Below are positions 49,096 through 61,379 of a stretch of 64,000 bases of DNA, one piece after another (position 1 is the first letter of the stretch; every line of letters begins with the position of its first letter). The notes under the pieces are model-generated. The model worked only from the letters and a program-made list of their open reading frames with translations, was not told where the DNA came from and searched no databases. The translations under genes and the position numbers were made by a program. Source of the stretch: Dictyophora rubrovolvata (Eukaryota > Basidiomycota > Agaricomycetes > Phallales > Phallaceae). Location of the stretch: the NCBI GenBank assembly GCA_029959195.1, contig CP114117.1, forward strand, positions 372,001-436,000, given 5' to 3'.

Positions 49096-51845
49096 ATGTC
49101 TTTATCAGCTGAATTTACCCAACAAAGCGATTTCATATGCTATGGTCATGAAGGCTGCAAAAAATTCACCCCCAGATTTCAGCTTCAAGAAGTAACTAGT
49201 GAAGCGAATCCTAATATCAGCCATTTCGTCTGCATTGACTGCTTCAAATACTATGAGAGGAAAACTGCTGCAGGTAAGAATACATTCTTGGCTATTCATA
49301 TATTCTAACAAATGTTATAGTCAGAAATGCCCAGCTCGTAGGAGACTTTATAATAGAACAAACCAGTGAGATTCGTCAGGGTACGAATCTCGCTCAAAGA
49401 AATCATAATAGTTTTGCTCCATATAATATTTTTTTATTTTTATTTTCTGATAATATCTTTTAAGATGAAGCTGCTCCTCCAGTTCGTACAGTTGGAGCTG
49501 CATTTCCTAACTTGCCTATTCAAGGGTATTCGGCCATTCAAGGACAGTCTATTATACAAGGATCTTCTGCTATTCAAGGACCTTCTATTGCTATACAAGG
49601 GGCAGTTAGACCTCTCCAATACTCTGGCCATATTCCTTCACAGCCTATTGACTATAATGCTATCCATAATCAGCTTTCACAGCAATTTATTGGCCACGAG
49701 GCTCGTTCACTATCGATTTATCGTGAAGCTCCAAGACATAGTTTCATTCTTTGGATTCAATTAACTTATTGGAACGATAGTAAAAGTCCTGGAAAAATAG
49801 CTCCTATCTCAGTAAGTATTACTATATATCTCATACGATTCATACTTATGATTTTCAGTCAGTCATAGAAACCTGTGATGAAGTCGATATTCACATTGGC
49901 TTTTTTGAACTGAAACGACTTGTAATCACAATTATTACACCATGTTTAAGGACATGGCTTAAAGGGTTTATCTTAGATCCTGAAACTCTTGAACTCCGCG
50001 ACAAGGATTATGTTGCGATCAAACAATTTCCTCGTGATGCTCTAGTCCAGTATTTCATAGCCAAGTCTTCTAATAAAGGAGCTATCAAGTACAAACCTAA
50101 AGGTCGTTTCATCTTATATATATTTATATCTCGTGGAACTTTCCTTACCATTGAAGATCATTGGGAACAGGTCGATGAGTACTAGGAAATAGTCTCTTCA
50201 TTGACAGCCACTCATCAAGTCTCGGAATCTCTTGGAGCTTTAAAAAACTATGCTCGTAAACAAAAGGCAAAGGGAAAGGGAAAAGGAAAGGAAGTTACTA
50301 GAAGAGATGAAAATGATAGTGATAATTCCTCTGAATCTATGGACTTTCCTGAGATTTCTGATTTGATAAAAGTACGAATTATATTTTATTTTTGAGAAAT
50401 AAAACTAATCATGCAAATAGATAAAAGGAAAAGAGAAAGCTGTATCTCACAGTAATCTATCAATGGCAGTGACTTCTAAAATGAAACAGCTCTCACCATT
50501 CAAAGTAGGAACAAAACGAAAGGTAAGTTATCAATGAAGAACTATAATTACTAAAACTTATATCTATATCTAATAAAGACGATTGAAGTGAATGACCTTG
50601 ACGAAACTCAACAGACACCCCAACAGCCGACAGCTAGAATCGCTCAACTACTCTCACCTGATTTATTGCTCTTAGATGTAGCATTAAAGAAGCAAGCTGG
50701 GCCAACTGGAGCAGCTATAAAGGCCTCATGTAAGTTATAGATCAATAAGCTATGATAAATAAAATGAAATTCTTCTAGTACCAGTTGGAACTCTTTATCT
50801 TGCAGACATTTATGTTATTCCAAAACGATCGCTACAGGAACTTCTGACCAATCCAGAGCTTACTACTATCAATCTCAATGAAGGGGGTATTGTTGGAACA
50901 TTGGATGTTAACTTTAAAAAAACTATTGGAAAGATGCCAGGATCATTCAAAACAGCACATTTGGGATTCCTTCGACCTAGCTACCCGAGTATCAAAGATG
51001 AGTTTCCTTGGCAAATGAAACTTGCCATCAAACGATTCTTTTATAAGAATTCAAATGTTCTGAATGATACCGATCAGGCTTCAGGTACTAACAAAGGCAA
51101 ACGAGCAAGAACTCAGCGATATGTAATAGGAGCCGAACTTCATGAATTAACCCAAGAAATCCGATATCTTATTTGGAGCGATACATTAATGGACTTCGTT
51201 TACGAATTTATAAAGCAACAGATTAAGACACGAGACATACCCCCTTTTACAATTTCATCGTTTCACTTCATTCATTTTGCCCTGGTATTTGCAAGATCTC
51301 CAGAAAGCCATGCCACTCTTGCTGAAGAATATATTGATGGAAAGTACATGAAGTATATGGATAATCGTCTTCCAATCCCTTTCGATGATATAACTGATCC
51401 TGATGAGCTGCATCGTGCAAATTTCTTGGCATTCGCTCAGCATGTGTAATGGAAGAAAATTGGCTAAAAAGTTTTCATAACTGATTTCCAAGGTATGCAA
51501 GTTGAAAAATATATCAAATATTGATATACTGAAATATTTACAGGAAACGAAAACTTATTAACTGACCCTCAAGTCTTAACTCATCCGTGAGTCTAACCAC
51601 TCGATATAACTTCCCATCTACCTATTAGCTATTACTTTGATTTTAGAGATTTGGGTGGAAATCTTTTTGGCCAGGGAAATATTTCAAATAGCTTTCTGGA
51701 TTTTCCTAAAAAACATGTCTGCAATTACTTTTGTGAGTTTTTCGAACTTGGCGAACCTGAGAACTGCAAGGTTCTGAATTCTGGTCCTTTAGAAGGTATA
51801 GATGGTGAAGAGGAAATAGAGCTGCTAGAAGGTGAGAATGTTTAA
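49096..51845 (+). pseudogene. Alpha-kinase domain protein, decayed
   Basis: Atypical Ser/Thr kinase of the alpha-kinase (MHCK/EF2K-like) class, which is expanded in Agaricomycetes. The N-terminus has a Cys-rich, zinc-finger-like module (FICYGHEGCKKF...HFVCIDCFKYYE, about 49125-49255). A Gln/Ile/Pro-rich repeat region follows (repeats of the AIQG/SIIQG type, about 49515-49600), then a Lys/Gly basic stretch near 50260. The kinase domain shows PGSFKTAHLGFL (about 50940), a lysine in MKLAIKRFF (about 51020), LAEEYIDGKYMKY (about 51330), then ITDFQGNENLLTDPQVLTHP and NLFGQGNIS...HVCNYFCEFF (about 51460-51750), the metal and zinc-binding end of the family. It ends EGENV with TAA at 51843-51845. About three breaks are apparent, so I call it a pseudogene. 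Confidence 0.7.
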
Positions 51846-52728
51846 ATAAACTATATTGTTATTTAGAAACTTATTATTTCGTCTTATTTTTTAAAATACT
51901 TGTCTACTTCATGTGTGTGTGTGTGTGTGTGTGGGGGTGTGGATCTATTAAATCTCTGGGGGCTGAGCCTTATTGTCCACTTCATAATTAATCCTGATAC
52001 TAGAATTTTTTGGAGTTGCTACTTTTTAACTTCTTTGGCCAGTGGGTCCAAATCACTACCTTTATATTTATATGTTTCTTAAGAAATTCCTTTGGTTCTA
52101 TTTGATTCTATTGATAATACAAGCCAGACAGATAACATAAATCCCGAAATGAGTATGATTCTAAGAATATCACAAAATATCCTACAATGCTGAACTTATT
52201 TTAGAATGCTGACCTGATGGCACTGGTCGGCAAGGCTAACCGAAAGTGCCGAAATGAAGCTGGGCACATTTGTCCACCATTCTGTAGCGAATAGCGGCCG
52301 GCGGACATTTTTGACGCCCGGCATGGAAGGGTGAAAAGCTGTGCTGCACACGGACTTTCCGCCGGTTAATGCATTGATATTCATGATAAATACATAAATA
52401 ACTCCTTGCCTCCTTTCTTGTGCGTTTTCTTTTTCTTCTCCCACATTGCCTTTTTTCCAAAATTCGTTTCCTTGCGTTCCGTGGGTTACCTCAGTCTGAT
52501 TTTGGCGTGCGACGGCTTGAAAAGGACGGCTGAATAGTAAGCCACAGTATACGACCAGTTGTGTTAATTCTGCTAATCTACCTTTACCATTGTTTTCTTC
52601 GCATTTGTTGCCATTCAATCAATGTCCCAAAGCAAAGTCTATTTAATTTCTGCAGAACTCGTATTACCCCGCCTAACGACCCACTTCACCCTGCTAACCC
52701 CCCGGCATTCACACGATAATCTATATCC
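51846..52728. other. Intergenic region with (GT)n repeat
   Basis: A (TG)n run of about 20 bases at 51912-51932 followed by a G-run. No gene supported; minus-strand frames at 52196-52618 have no motifs. This stretch is the boundary between the AT-rich block and ordinary genes. Confidence 0.5.
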
Positions 52729-55571
52729 ATGACGAACATCAGTGTCACAGAAACAACACCTCTCTTGATAGAGGCAAGACAAGAACCCAACGCCGACGAA
52801 GTTCTCGTCATTACAGTCGACGGTAGCGATGATGCGAACGTGCAGGCAGTCGTAGAGCCTCATGGTCAATCGGATGCTGGTTTATTAACAATACCCGTAT
52901 CGCCAATTTCCTCCCCATCAAAAGACCCCGGAAACGACTTTCGTACCCTTGGTCCAATGGAGATATCACCGTCCAATAGAAGGTTTATCCTTGCTGGAAT
53001 ATGGATGGGTACTTGTCTTGCCGTAAGCACAACAAGGCCCTATTGAGCTTGGCGGTTTCTTTTAATGGCTCTCTTCCAAATACTGTAGTCCTTAAATAGT
53101 GCGTTATCAGCTTTCTCTTCTGAATACGACCGAGTTCAGAAGCTCATTATCAATATCTATCCCATCATAAGGCACTCTCGTCGCTACCCGTACGTTACTA
53201 TTTTTATACCAACTTCTGTGGAATAACATTCAGGCACTAATTCTTCTTTTCACAAGTCGTCTCCTCCATCTCATCAGAATATCAAGCAGCAAACCAGGCA
53301 AGTTGGCTAGGTACAGGGTGCGTCTGTTGTCTAAAACCAAACTTTCAAAAAAGCCGAAAGCCAATCACAAAATTCACATTCGGGTAAAACCCACCCATGC
53401 AGGTACCTTCTCGCAACATGCACTTTCACACCACTCTACGGGAGATTGTGTGATATGCTGGGTCGTCGTCGTGCGCATCAGACAGCTGTACTGTTTGCCG
53501 GAATAGGGACATTATGTTGTGGACTATCCCGGAATTTACCAATGCTCATCGCTGCCAGATTCGTAAGCTTTAATGATCACCCACGTATCTTTATATAACG
53601 TTTTTTACTCCCTTTCTCCTCGGAAAGCTGAGCGGCGCAGGAGGTGGTGGATGTTATGTTACGGCTTCCGTTATTACGAGTGATATGTATAGTCTTAGGC
53701 ATAGGAGTTTGACGCAAGGAATCGCGAGTGTATTCAATGCAGTACGTCTTTTTCATGGGGACATGGTTTCATACCGTAATTCACTTTACTTTAGGCCGGT
53801 CAAAGTATTGGTGGTCCGATTGGAGGTTATATCAGCGATCGAATTGGTTGGCGCTGGGCCTTTCTCCTTCAAATGCCAATCTATGTCGTATCGTTCATTA
53901 TGACAGAATATAATCTCAATTATGTAACCCCGGTATGTGCATTCCGCAATAACGCCTTCCTTCATAGTTCTCAAACTGTTTTTTCTTTTTTAGGGTAAAA
54001 GTAAAAACGCCAAAGAAACAATCAAAAAGATCGATTATGGCGGTAGTTTATCACTTTTCCTCTCGGTAAACGTTCTCTATCTTGCATATACCGTTTCAAC
54101 TTACATTCCTTCAGATCGGCTCTTTCTTGGCTTTCCTCAGTTTCAAATACAACGAAGAACTTCCTTTTGACTCTCCTCGAGTGATAGTGTCCTTAGTCAT
54201 GTCCATACTAATGCCCATCATCTTCGTCCTCGTTGAATTGTTCGTCGCTGAAAAACCTATCATGGCACCGTCGCTTTTGAAACAGCGCATACCAACTTTA
54301 GTCGGGCTCAGTAATTTTTTGGTGCGTTATTTCAGTTTTTATATGTCAATTTCTGGTCATCTAAATAACATTGTGAATTTGATAGATATCGGTGTCTAAT
54401 ATTTGTTCCTTATACTTTTTCCCGATGTTTTTCGAGACTGTCATGTTGACTTCTGCTTCTACGGCTGGATCGCATTTGCTCCCGAAGAGCATTGGAATGA
54501 CGAGTGGATCGCTAATAGCTGGGTAAGTTAGTGGGTTATTGTCTCCTTTTGCTAGTGCTGATCAATTTTTTTACTAGGATGATTATGTCAAAAACGGGAA
54601 AGTACGGTCTGCTATGTAATCTAGGTGGATTGGGCAATATCATCAGTACCGTAAGTAGCGAAATCAATGACCATTTAATCGGACAGGCTCAATATGTCTT
54701 TCCCACGTTTAGTTTCTTATAGCAAGCATGGATGAAAACTCGAGCTGGGTGGTACAATGGTTCAGCATTGTTAGTTTCTTTTCATAATCACAACACACAA
54801 CACCAACTAAATAGCATCAATCTGTGTAGGCGCCCCTCGGTCTAGGTTCTTCCATCGTAAACCAAGCGACCCTTATTTCTTTATTGGGACATGTTCATCG
54901 TTCGTCTTCTTTACGCGGCTTCTCGGGCTTTACTCACAAACCCTGAAAAACAGAAAGCCAAATCGCCGTTGCAACAGGCTTTGGACAACTCTGGAAGTGT
55001 ATAGGACAAGTTACTGGTGTAGCTATTCCATCCGCTGTATTCCAGTACCTCCTCACCCGTGAACTGAGCGCACGGATAACTGGTCCTGGTTCGGATGATG
55101 TATGTACATATGCGTTTATAGTCATATCATATTTTCCTTCATAATCCTTGCAATTAATGGCTTTGATTTTTTAGATTATAAATCGCATTCGACATTCATC
55201 CAGACTCGTCCAAACCCTGCCACTCGACCTTCAAAGAGCCGCTCGTGATTCGTATGGTGTTGCCCTGCGAAGGGTGTTTTCGTATCTTGCGCTTTCTACC
55301 GTTTTGGCGTTTATTATTCGATTAGGGGTAATGCTTTTTCATGTGGGGGTTATATTATATTGAGTTACTTATTTTATTGGATTTTTAGATTCCTGCAAAG
55401 TCGTTAGATGATGCTACGTCGCTTCGTCATAAGAAGGAGCATGCGCATCGTGATTCAGCTGAAGAGGTGCAAGTGCAAGGTCGGGGTGAGGATAGTTTGG
55501 ACACTGACTCTACCCAAACTCAAACTCGGACCAATAATCCCGTAATGAATGGAAATGGGTCTGTTGTTTAG
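52729..55571 (+). CDS. MFS transporter, DHA2/vacuolar amino acid type (copy 1)
   Basis: Membrane exporter of the major facilitator superfamily, closest in pattern to fungal DHA2/VBA-Fnx1-like carriers that move basic amino acids into the vacuole or export drugs. Starts MTNISVTETTPLLIEA with a cytoplasmic tail, then LGPMEISPSNRRFILAGIWMGTCLA (first helix). The MFS signature TPLYGRLCDMLGRRRA spans an intron near 53430-53470. It continues with GAGGGGCYVTASVITSDMYSLRHRSLTQG (about 53640-53720), GQSIGGPIGGYISDRIGWRWAFLLQMPIY (about 53800-53890), KIDYGGSLSLFLS (about 54030) and FFPMFFETVMLTSASTAGSH (about 54420). Near the 3' end GVALRRVFSYLALSTVLAFIIRLGIPAK (about 55260-55400) and a polar tail ending NPVMNGNGSVV with TAG 55569-55571. 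About a dozen short introns. A paralogue lies at 61380. Confidence 0.85.
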
Positions 55572-55805
55572 ATCTAGAAATCATCCCCTTTCTTGGCACT
55601 CCGTTGTCACCACTGATTTTCAGAATTAGGCGTTAGAAACCCATCCTTCTTTATTTTTGTAGATAGCGTAGATATATAAATATGACACGGAGGGTTTCTC
55701 AAGAACAATCGTTAGTTAGTTCACTCGGCACGCGGTCGTCGCTCCCCGGTGCAATGTGACACGCGATGTCACAGGTACCTCGCACATATTTTCGCCCTCC
55801 TTTCT

Positions 55806-57096
55806 ATGCCACCAAAGCGCAAAGCTATTGACAATAATGCCGGAGGAGAACCCGTTAGTGGACGGTCGAAACGTACCAAAATTGCGATTGCTGAGGCCAG
55901 CAGCGGTGAACAACTTGAAGTTCCAGTTGAAAAACGTCTCGCGAGACTAAAAACATCCTGCCCCAAGGCTATCTCGGAAAGAGTTGAACGAGTAATGACA
56001 CAGCGTTTTTTTATGGTTGAGCGAGAACGGGAAGATGGTGAATTGAGAGAGGAGTTCAAGGTTTTGGGATCTACGTGGGTAAACTACGATTTTTGCCACC
56101 CCTGATGTGTTTGTTTAACTGTGCTATTTCAGAGGAAACGTGGGTAATATAATCAATCAAAATGTCTCTCTTGATCAATTGGTATCATTAGGTATATACT
56201 GTGATAATTGATAGGCTTCCCTCTTGTGACTGTAAGTGGTTGAGCGTCTCTGTCTTCGTCTCGAAGGCCGAATTTGTATTCCACAGGTCCCGATGCGACG
56301 AAAGGAAACCACTGCAAACATATCCTTTTTGTTTTCTTGAAAGGTACATGTCCAACACATCTTTTCTGGAATGCGTCCTTAGAACCCACGCAGTCTTGGC
56401 TGTTCCTCTCAGTTCTCATCTCTATTACCAGAAGTGAAGCGCATTCTTCAGCCGAATGTCCATTCCCGAAACTCATCAATCATTTAGAGCCTTGATTACC
56501 TCCGAATTAGAAGAAGTTTTCGCTAATGCTCCTGTAGCTCCCAATTCCTTGATGAACAGCCGCATCAAGGCGGCGTACGCAAAAGCCACAGGAAAACAGA
56601 TTGAGACAGACGAGCTCGAGACTAAGGCTTCTGAGCTTGATGGCAAAAAACGTATACCACAAGAAGGAGACGACTGTCCTATATGTTACGAGGATATGCA
56701 CAGAATTGACACCAAAAAACTTGTCTTCTGCGAGACCTGCGGGAATGCGTTGCATAAGGAGTGTTTCCAGAACTGTAAGTTCGACTGGTCTCTAGTTGAT
56801 TGCATCAGGGGAACTATATCTTATCTAGGGGCTCGTAGTAAGACGCCGGTTACTTGTGTGTATTGTCGTGCAGAATGGAGAAATGCATGTGCCAGTGAGG
56901 TTGCTGGCAGTTCTCAAGGCAGAATCGGTGTGGATGGTTATCTCAATCTTGGTTCTGTTGCGGGTCTCAGTCCTGTTCGTGACACTAGAAGTTGTAAGTA
57001 CCATTTAGATTTGACCTTCTAATTATGACTGATTTTTTCCCCTCAGATTACCAAGGTCCTAGGCAAGGATCTCAGGCTCGACGATTTCATTATTAA
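55806..57096 (+). CDS. SWIM-RING zinc-finger protein, probable E3 ubiquitin ligase
   Basis: Contains a SWIM zinc finger (LPSCDC-PDATKGNHCKHILFVFLK: CxC...CxH, joined across an intron at about 56230-56285) and a C-terminal RING finger (CPICYEDM about 56680, CETCG, HKECFQNW, CVYCRAEW about 56860). This order is that of ZSWIM2/MEX-like E3 ligases, which tag substrates with ubiquitin. The start at 55806 gives a basic nuclear-signal-like N-terminus (MPPKRK, GRSKRTK). Exon joins used: after STG-NV, VYTVIIDRLPSCDC, HLYYQ-KALITSELEE and FQN-WARSK, each with GT-AG borders. The last exon ends ARRFHY with TAA 57094-57096. About 300 residues. Confidence 0.82.
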
Positions 57097-57449
57097 TTGT
57101 ATTACATGTTTTTGAGTTTACGAAAACATAAATATAGGAAATTCACGCTAATGAATCTAGTTCCCAGTGATGAACCAACAGGACGCGGAGCGGAACCCTG
57201 ACTTGTATCAAAGGTCCTAATACAATGTTCAAAGCTAGAGTACATACGTCTGACGTAAGTGAGGCTAACCACCTTAACCTTTTTCAAGCACTTGCAAGTC
57301 TCCAGTGTTGCTCGCTTACAAGGTTCACAAAGTATTTTTACTTGTTAAATTCATATTTCGTTTGTAAGTAAATTCGTTACATTCCTAATAACCCTTCTAT
57401 CAAATAATCGGGCAATTAACCATTTCTTTCCCTAATAGCCTTATCTACT
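57097..57449. other. Gap between convergent genes
   Basis: 353 bases, no gene seen. Confidence 0.5.
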
Positions 57450-58574
57450 TTAAGACGAACTCGTGCTTTGCACACAATATGCTTCCCCAGCGAAAATATT
57501 CGTGCATTGAGCATTGACCTCAGGATTCAATGCCAGGAATGATGCAAGCGTAATATCAAACATTGTTTCGATCGTTGCGCAAGTTTGGCCAGACTGAATA
57601 GTAAAGTATTCGGTGCAATCCGTTGTGATAGTGCCCGGAGAGACGTTACTTGGAGGAGGTACCGGGACCGGATTGCTGCTTTGAACGCAATAGGCTTCGC
57701 CGAGAAGAAGGTTATCACAGTTGTTGTCAATTTCGGGGTTCAAAAACCGCAACGCAGTAAAGGTAATGCTGAATTGCGTCTCGATGCTTGGGCAGGTGTC
57801 GCCAGACACGATTGTGTGGAACGTGGTACATCCGTTCGTAATAGTACCAGTGGCGACATTGCTAGGCGCGGTGGCGATGGTGGAATTGATGGAGGCGACG
57901 CAATAGGCTTCATTAGTGATTAAATTCGAACAGCCCGAGTTGATTTGGGGATTCAACGCATGCAAAAGTGGAATGCTGATGTCAGCCTGAGATGCAATAT
58001 CGGGGCATGATTGTTCTGCCAAGACGGTGAAGTACCGAATACATCCAGAAGTGATGGTGCCTGGAGAAACATTACTCGGAATATTCGTCAAATTGCTCGT
58101 TTGGACGCAGTACGCCGAACCATCAATGAGATTGTCACAAGCAGAGTCGATCTCGGGGTTCATGGTTTTGAAAAGTATATCACTAATATTGAAATGGGCC
58201 TCGATGGATGGACATGAATCACTTGTCCCGACGGTGAAGAAATTGGTGCATCCTTGAACAATCGTTCCGGGTGCAACTGGGGCAGTACTGGCCGACATAA
58301 CGCAATAAGCCTCTCCCGCTACGAGATTAGTGCACCCGGAGTTGACTTCCGGATTCAATGAGTGGAAGAGTGCATCGGTGATGTCGAAGGCTTCTTCAAT
58401 TGAAAGACACGTCTCGCCCGACACGACGGTGTGGAACTCGCTACATCCTGTGGTGATGGTGCCGGTCGCGACATTGCTGGGGACTGTACCAGTCTGACGC
58501 AGGAGAAGAGGAGAAGCAATGACGAACTTGCTCAGTGCGAGAGCGAGGAGCGAGTAAGAGTTAAGACGTGCCAT
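57450..58574 (-). CDS. Secreted protein with five LysM domains
   Basis: Single-exon gene of 374 residues. The ATG at 58574 is preferred to the upstream in-frame one (58616) because it opens a signal peptide (MARLNSYSLLALALSKFVIASP) and follows a minus-strand TATATAAAG (58634-58644) by about 60 bases. Five LysM modules follow, each beginning C.(E/N/R/T)(F/Y)(H/F)T and running through S(G/D/E).(T/S)C.(S/T)IE..F.I to LNPE(I/V)...C.NL..GEAYCV. They lie about every 66-70 residues, joined by SNV.(T/P)GTI.. linkers. LysM (CBM50) modules bind chitin and related GlcNAc polymers. In fungi such secreted proteins hide chitin from host immunity or protect the wall. No catalytic domain. The repeats are clearly homologous. 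Confidence 0.9.
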   Translation of the reverse strand: MARLNSYSLLALALSKFVIASPLLLRQTGTVPSNVATGTITTGCSEFHTVVSGETCLSIEEAFDITDALFHSLNPEVNSGCTNLVAGEAYCVMSASTAPVAPGTIVQGCTNFFTVGTSDSCPSIEAHFNISDILFKTMNPEIDSACDNLIDGSAYCVQTSNLTNIPSNVSPGTITSGCIRYFTVLAEQSCPDIASQADISIPLLHALNPQINSGCSNLITNEAYCVASINSTIATAPSNVATGTITNGCTTFHTIVSGDTCPSIETQFSITFTALRFLNPEIDNNCDNLLLGEAYCVQSSNPVPVPPPSNVSPGTITTDCTEYFTIQSGQTCATIETMFDITLASFLALNPEVNAQCTNIFAGEAYCVQSTSSS

Positions 58575-58635
58575 GACTATCAATTGAGAGGTGGGCGTAT
58601 GCACACTGAAGAGCACAGACGAGACAACTGGAGCC

Positions 58636-58646
58636 TTTATATATCA
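58636..58646 (-). promoter_or_regulatory. TATA box of the LysM gene
   Basis: TGATATATAAA on the minus strand, about 62 bases before the chosen start codon. Confidence 0.5.
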
Positions 58647-61379
58647 TAACCCAGACAGTATGGGAAAAATCCATCGTATAAACATGACAATCGCATCATG
58701 AACACTGGAAAAAAAATTGACTCGGTCATCCCCCACATTGTCCAATGTGAAATTTTACTGGGTAATGAACCATCTCGCAAGCACGGGCGACCGCGAGCAA
58801 GTCGAAATAACGCCGGTTCGTCTAAATTTCCTCTGACATGCGCTTTTTCTTGTCCAGTGACGCATGGTGAATTACTGTCTCCCGATGGACTGAGGTATGA
58901 CGGCAACAAACCGAGGCATGACTGCGACAAGCTAATGATCAAGTGAGTCAAATAGCATGTCCATTTCATATTTGTTCCTGATTCTCATTTCGACTAGGAC
59001 TACCCTTGAATTCTGAATGGCTCAAGAAAAGCATCAACAATTTTACCAGACAATCTGACTCTTGCAGTAACATCATCAGCTTGTTTTCAAATCTGTATCT
59101 GCAGTCGAGTTTCGGCGCTGATGGGCGTTAAACTAGTAAACCAATCAATACCAATCGTCTAAAATCTAAAATCGTCTAAACACTCAGTGATATGTTCTTC
59201 AAATGAGGCAACTTCGCGAGTGCGATGCCGTGTGTTGCTCCTTTTTACGCTCTTTTTTTGATTCAATTGACAATCGACTTCTAGCCTCAACGCGCGTCGA
59301 GACGTTCCTGGACAAACGTTGGTGCTAAATACTCCCACCGCTCATCGGAAGATTGAACAACCTCGCTTAAAATAGCAGCGTTGGTGGACCTGAGAAAGAA
59401 ACTCAAGAAATGCATCGACACATGCTTCCGGTTATCCAATCTCACCGGTAATGCGCAAAAGAAAGATCACGCGTGCGGATTAAATATATGTGCATAATGG
59501 ATCAAAAAATCAAAAACAAGTATTGCTGTCTTGACAAAGCAAAAAAAGAGTGCCATCTAGTCGCAAACAGAAGTGGAGAGCGGAAAGCGATTTGCATACG
59601 CTTTTTATAAAGGAACCGCGGAGCAGTATTAGGACCGGACGTTCAGGATATCCATTAATGTGAGAAAGGTAAGAGGGGTATATATGTAGAATAGAGAAAC
59701 AGTCCTCCTATGGTTGTTGTTAACTACTTACAGATTCCCGAGCGCTTCAAATACATGTCGTCACTAAAGGGACCAGGCAGTGCAGGTGTATATAAATACT
59801 CTGACGCGGCTTGTAGTGCTCGAGAACACCTTCAACAGCCGGTCTTCTTACGTCGAACTTTTTTCATCCCTCATAAACGCTGCTTGCAACATATAATAAT
59901 TCTTCGAAGCTCGGTTTCATATCATTGGCCTAAATGTAATTTCGGAATCCTGAGGAATAATATCTCCGTTCCCCTTTAATTACGTTTCTCAGCATCGATT
60001 ATATATCACAGTGAGATTTCTAGCTCGGAGATATAATTGTCACTTCGCCATTTCGATGGCTTTCAATTGATTGTGTAGTGCTTATTGCGTTTTGCCTAGT
60101 TTGTGGTAAATTAAGAAATTTAGTACAGGTACCTTAGAATCATTACCTGAACCGCGAGGATGGGGGATTCATCGATGAGTTTTATGAAACCAGCGGTGAT
60201 TTGTTTGTTAACAGTAGTCTCCGTACGTCTGTCATCGATGTCATCAATAATAAATATACAAGCGTACACATACCATTCCGACAGTTACTGGAGTTTGTTG
60301 ATTCCTCCGGTTAGTATCACGACAATCACTTGATATTGTTGACACGCATAGGTATGTTTTGATCTCCTATCGCTCCTGCCAAAGTTATACAATACAGTGT
60401 ATACTGATTGAATCATGTCCTCCTGTCGTTAGTTATTAGCCTAAGTAATAGTATTGCCTACGTCGAGGCTGCAGACCCCAAAATAACGGCACCGGAAAAC
60501 TGACCAATTGAATTTCAAGTATACATGATCGTCCGAATCATTGATAAACGCAAGATCAATGTCTATTATAGGGACGGTGTTAGCCGAAAGTACGGGCGGA
60601 CATGACAGGATGTTACGCGCGCGTTGGTGGCGTGGCGTTACGCGTTACCCACACCGTACACGTGTTTACTCAGCCACTGCATCGTGCCCTCCTATCCAAG
60701 CGACCAATATGTATAATGTACACTTTTTCAATTGAACCAGGAGAAAAAATGAGGGGGGTTGGGAAAACGTGTGGGGTGTTTTGGACGGAGTCAACATGAG
60801 GAGGTTCTAATTCTATTGTTCTAAAGGAGCGGTTACACTTAAGCGGCGGCGTCGTTCTGAATATTAGCTTTACACGCAAACGGTTTAGTTTGGGAGGTGA
60901 GTTATACCACTCTCCTAGCTTCACTGTTTGAACATAGGAGTATGCTCGTAGCCTCGTCGCTGTGTAAGATGAATACCGGATATCGCCTATAATATGTTCC
61001 CCTGAAGTTTGATTAAACTCTCTTTACGTCGAAACTCTTCTTAATTGAATCATATCTGGGCTCTCCTCACTCCGCGTCCCATTGTCCAATAGAAAAAAAA
61101 GCACTTCATTAAGTTTGATAAGATGCCATTTTTTTTCAGACTCCTCGAGTATTATGACGGGGAGAGAAGGTCCCGATCTTCCAACTGAATTGAATAAATC
61201 GGCTAACCGTCCCACTACACATACATGAATGCCACATGTCTCATTGTGGGGGGAATGGAATGAAGGAACAATGCGTACTGTGTGTACAAAAGGGCAACCG
61301 AGCGTGATACGAAGATAAAAGAACTCTCGTCTCGAGTCGTAACTAGGAAAACCCCCATCTCAGTATTTCGGCTTCGGAA
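58647..61379. other. Long intergenic region, no gene supported
   Basis: About 2.7 kb. Only short frames, none with a recognised domain or splice-consistent extension; a T/A-rich zone spans 59500-60050. Confidence 0.45.

Noticed and set aside
52196-52618. Minus-strand 140-residue frame upstream of the MFS gene
   Set aside because: Composition unlike a protein, no motif, and it lies in the likely promoter of the transporter.
58696-58969. Overlapping frames upstream of the LysM gene
   Set aside because: Chance open frames on both strands without motifs.
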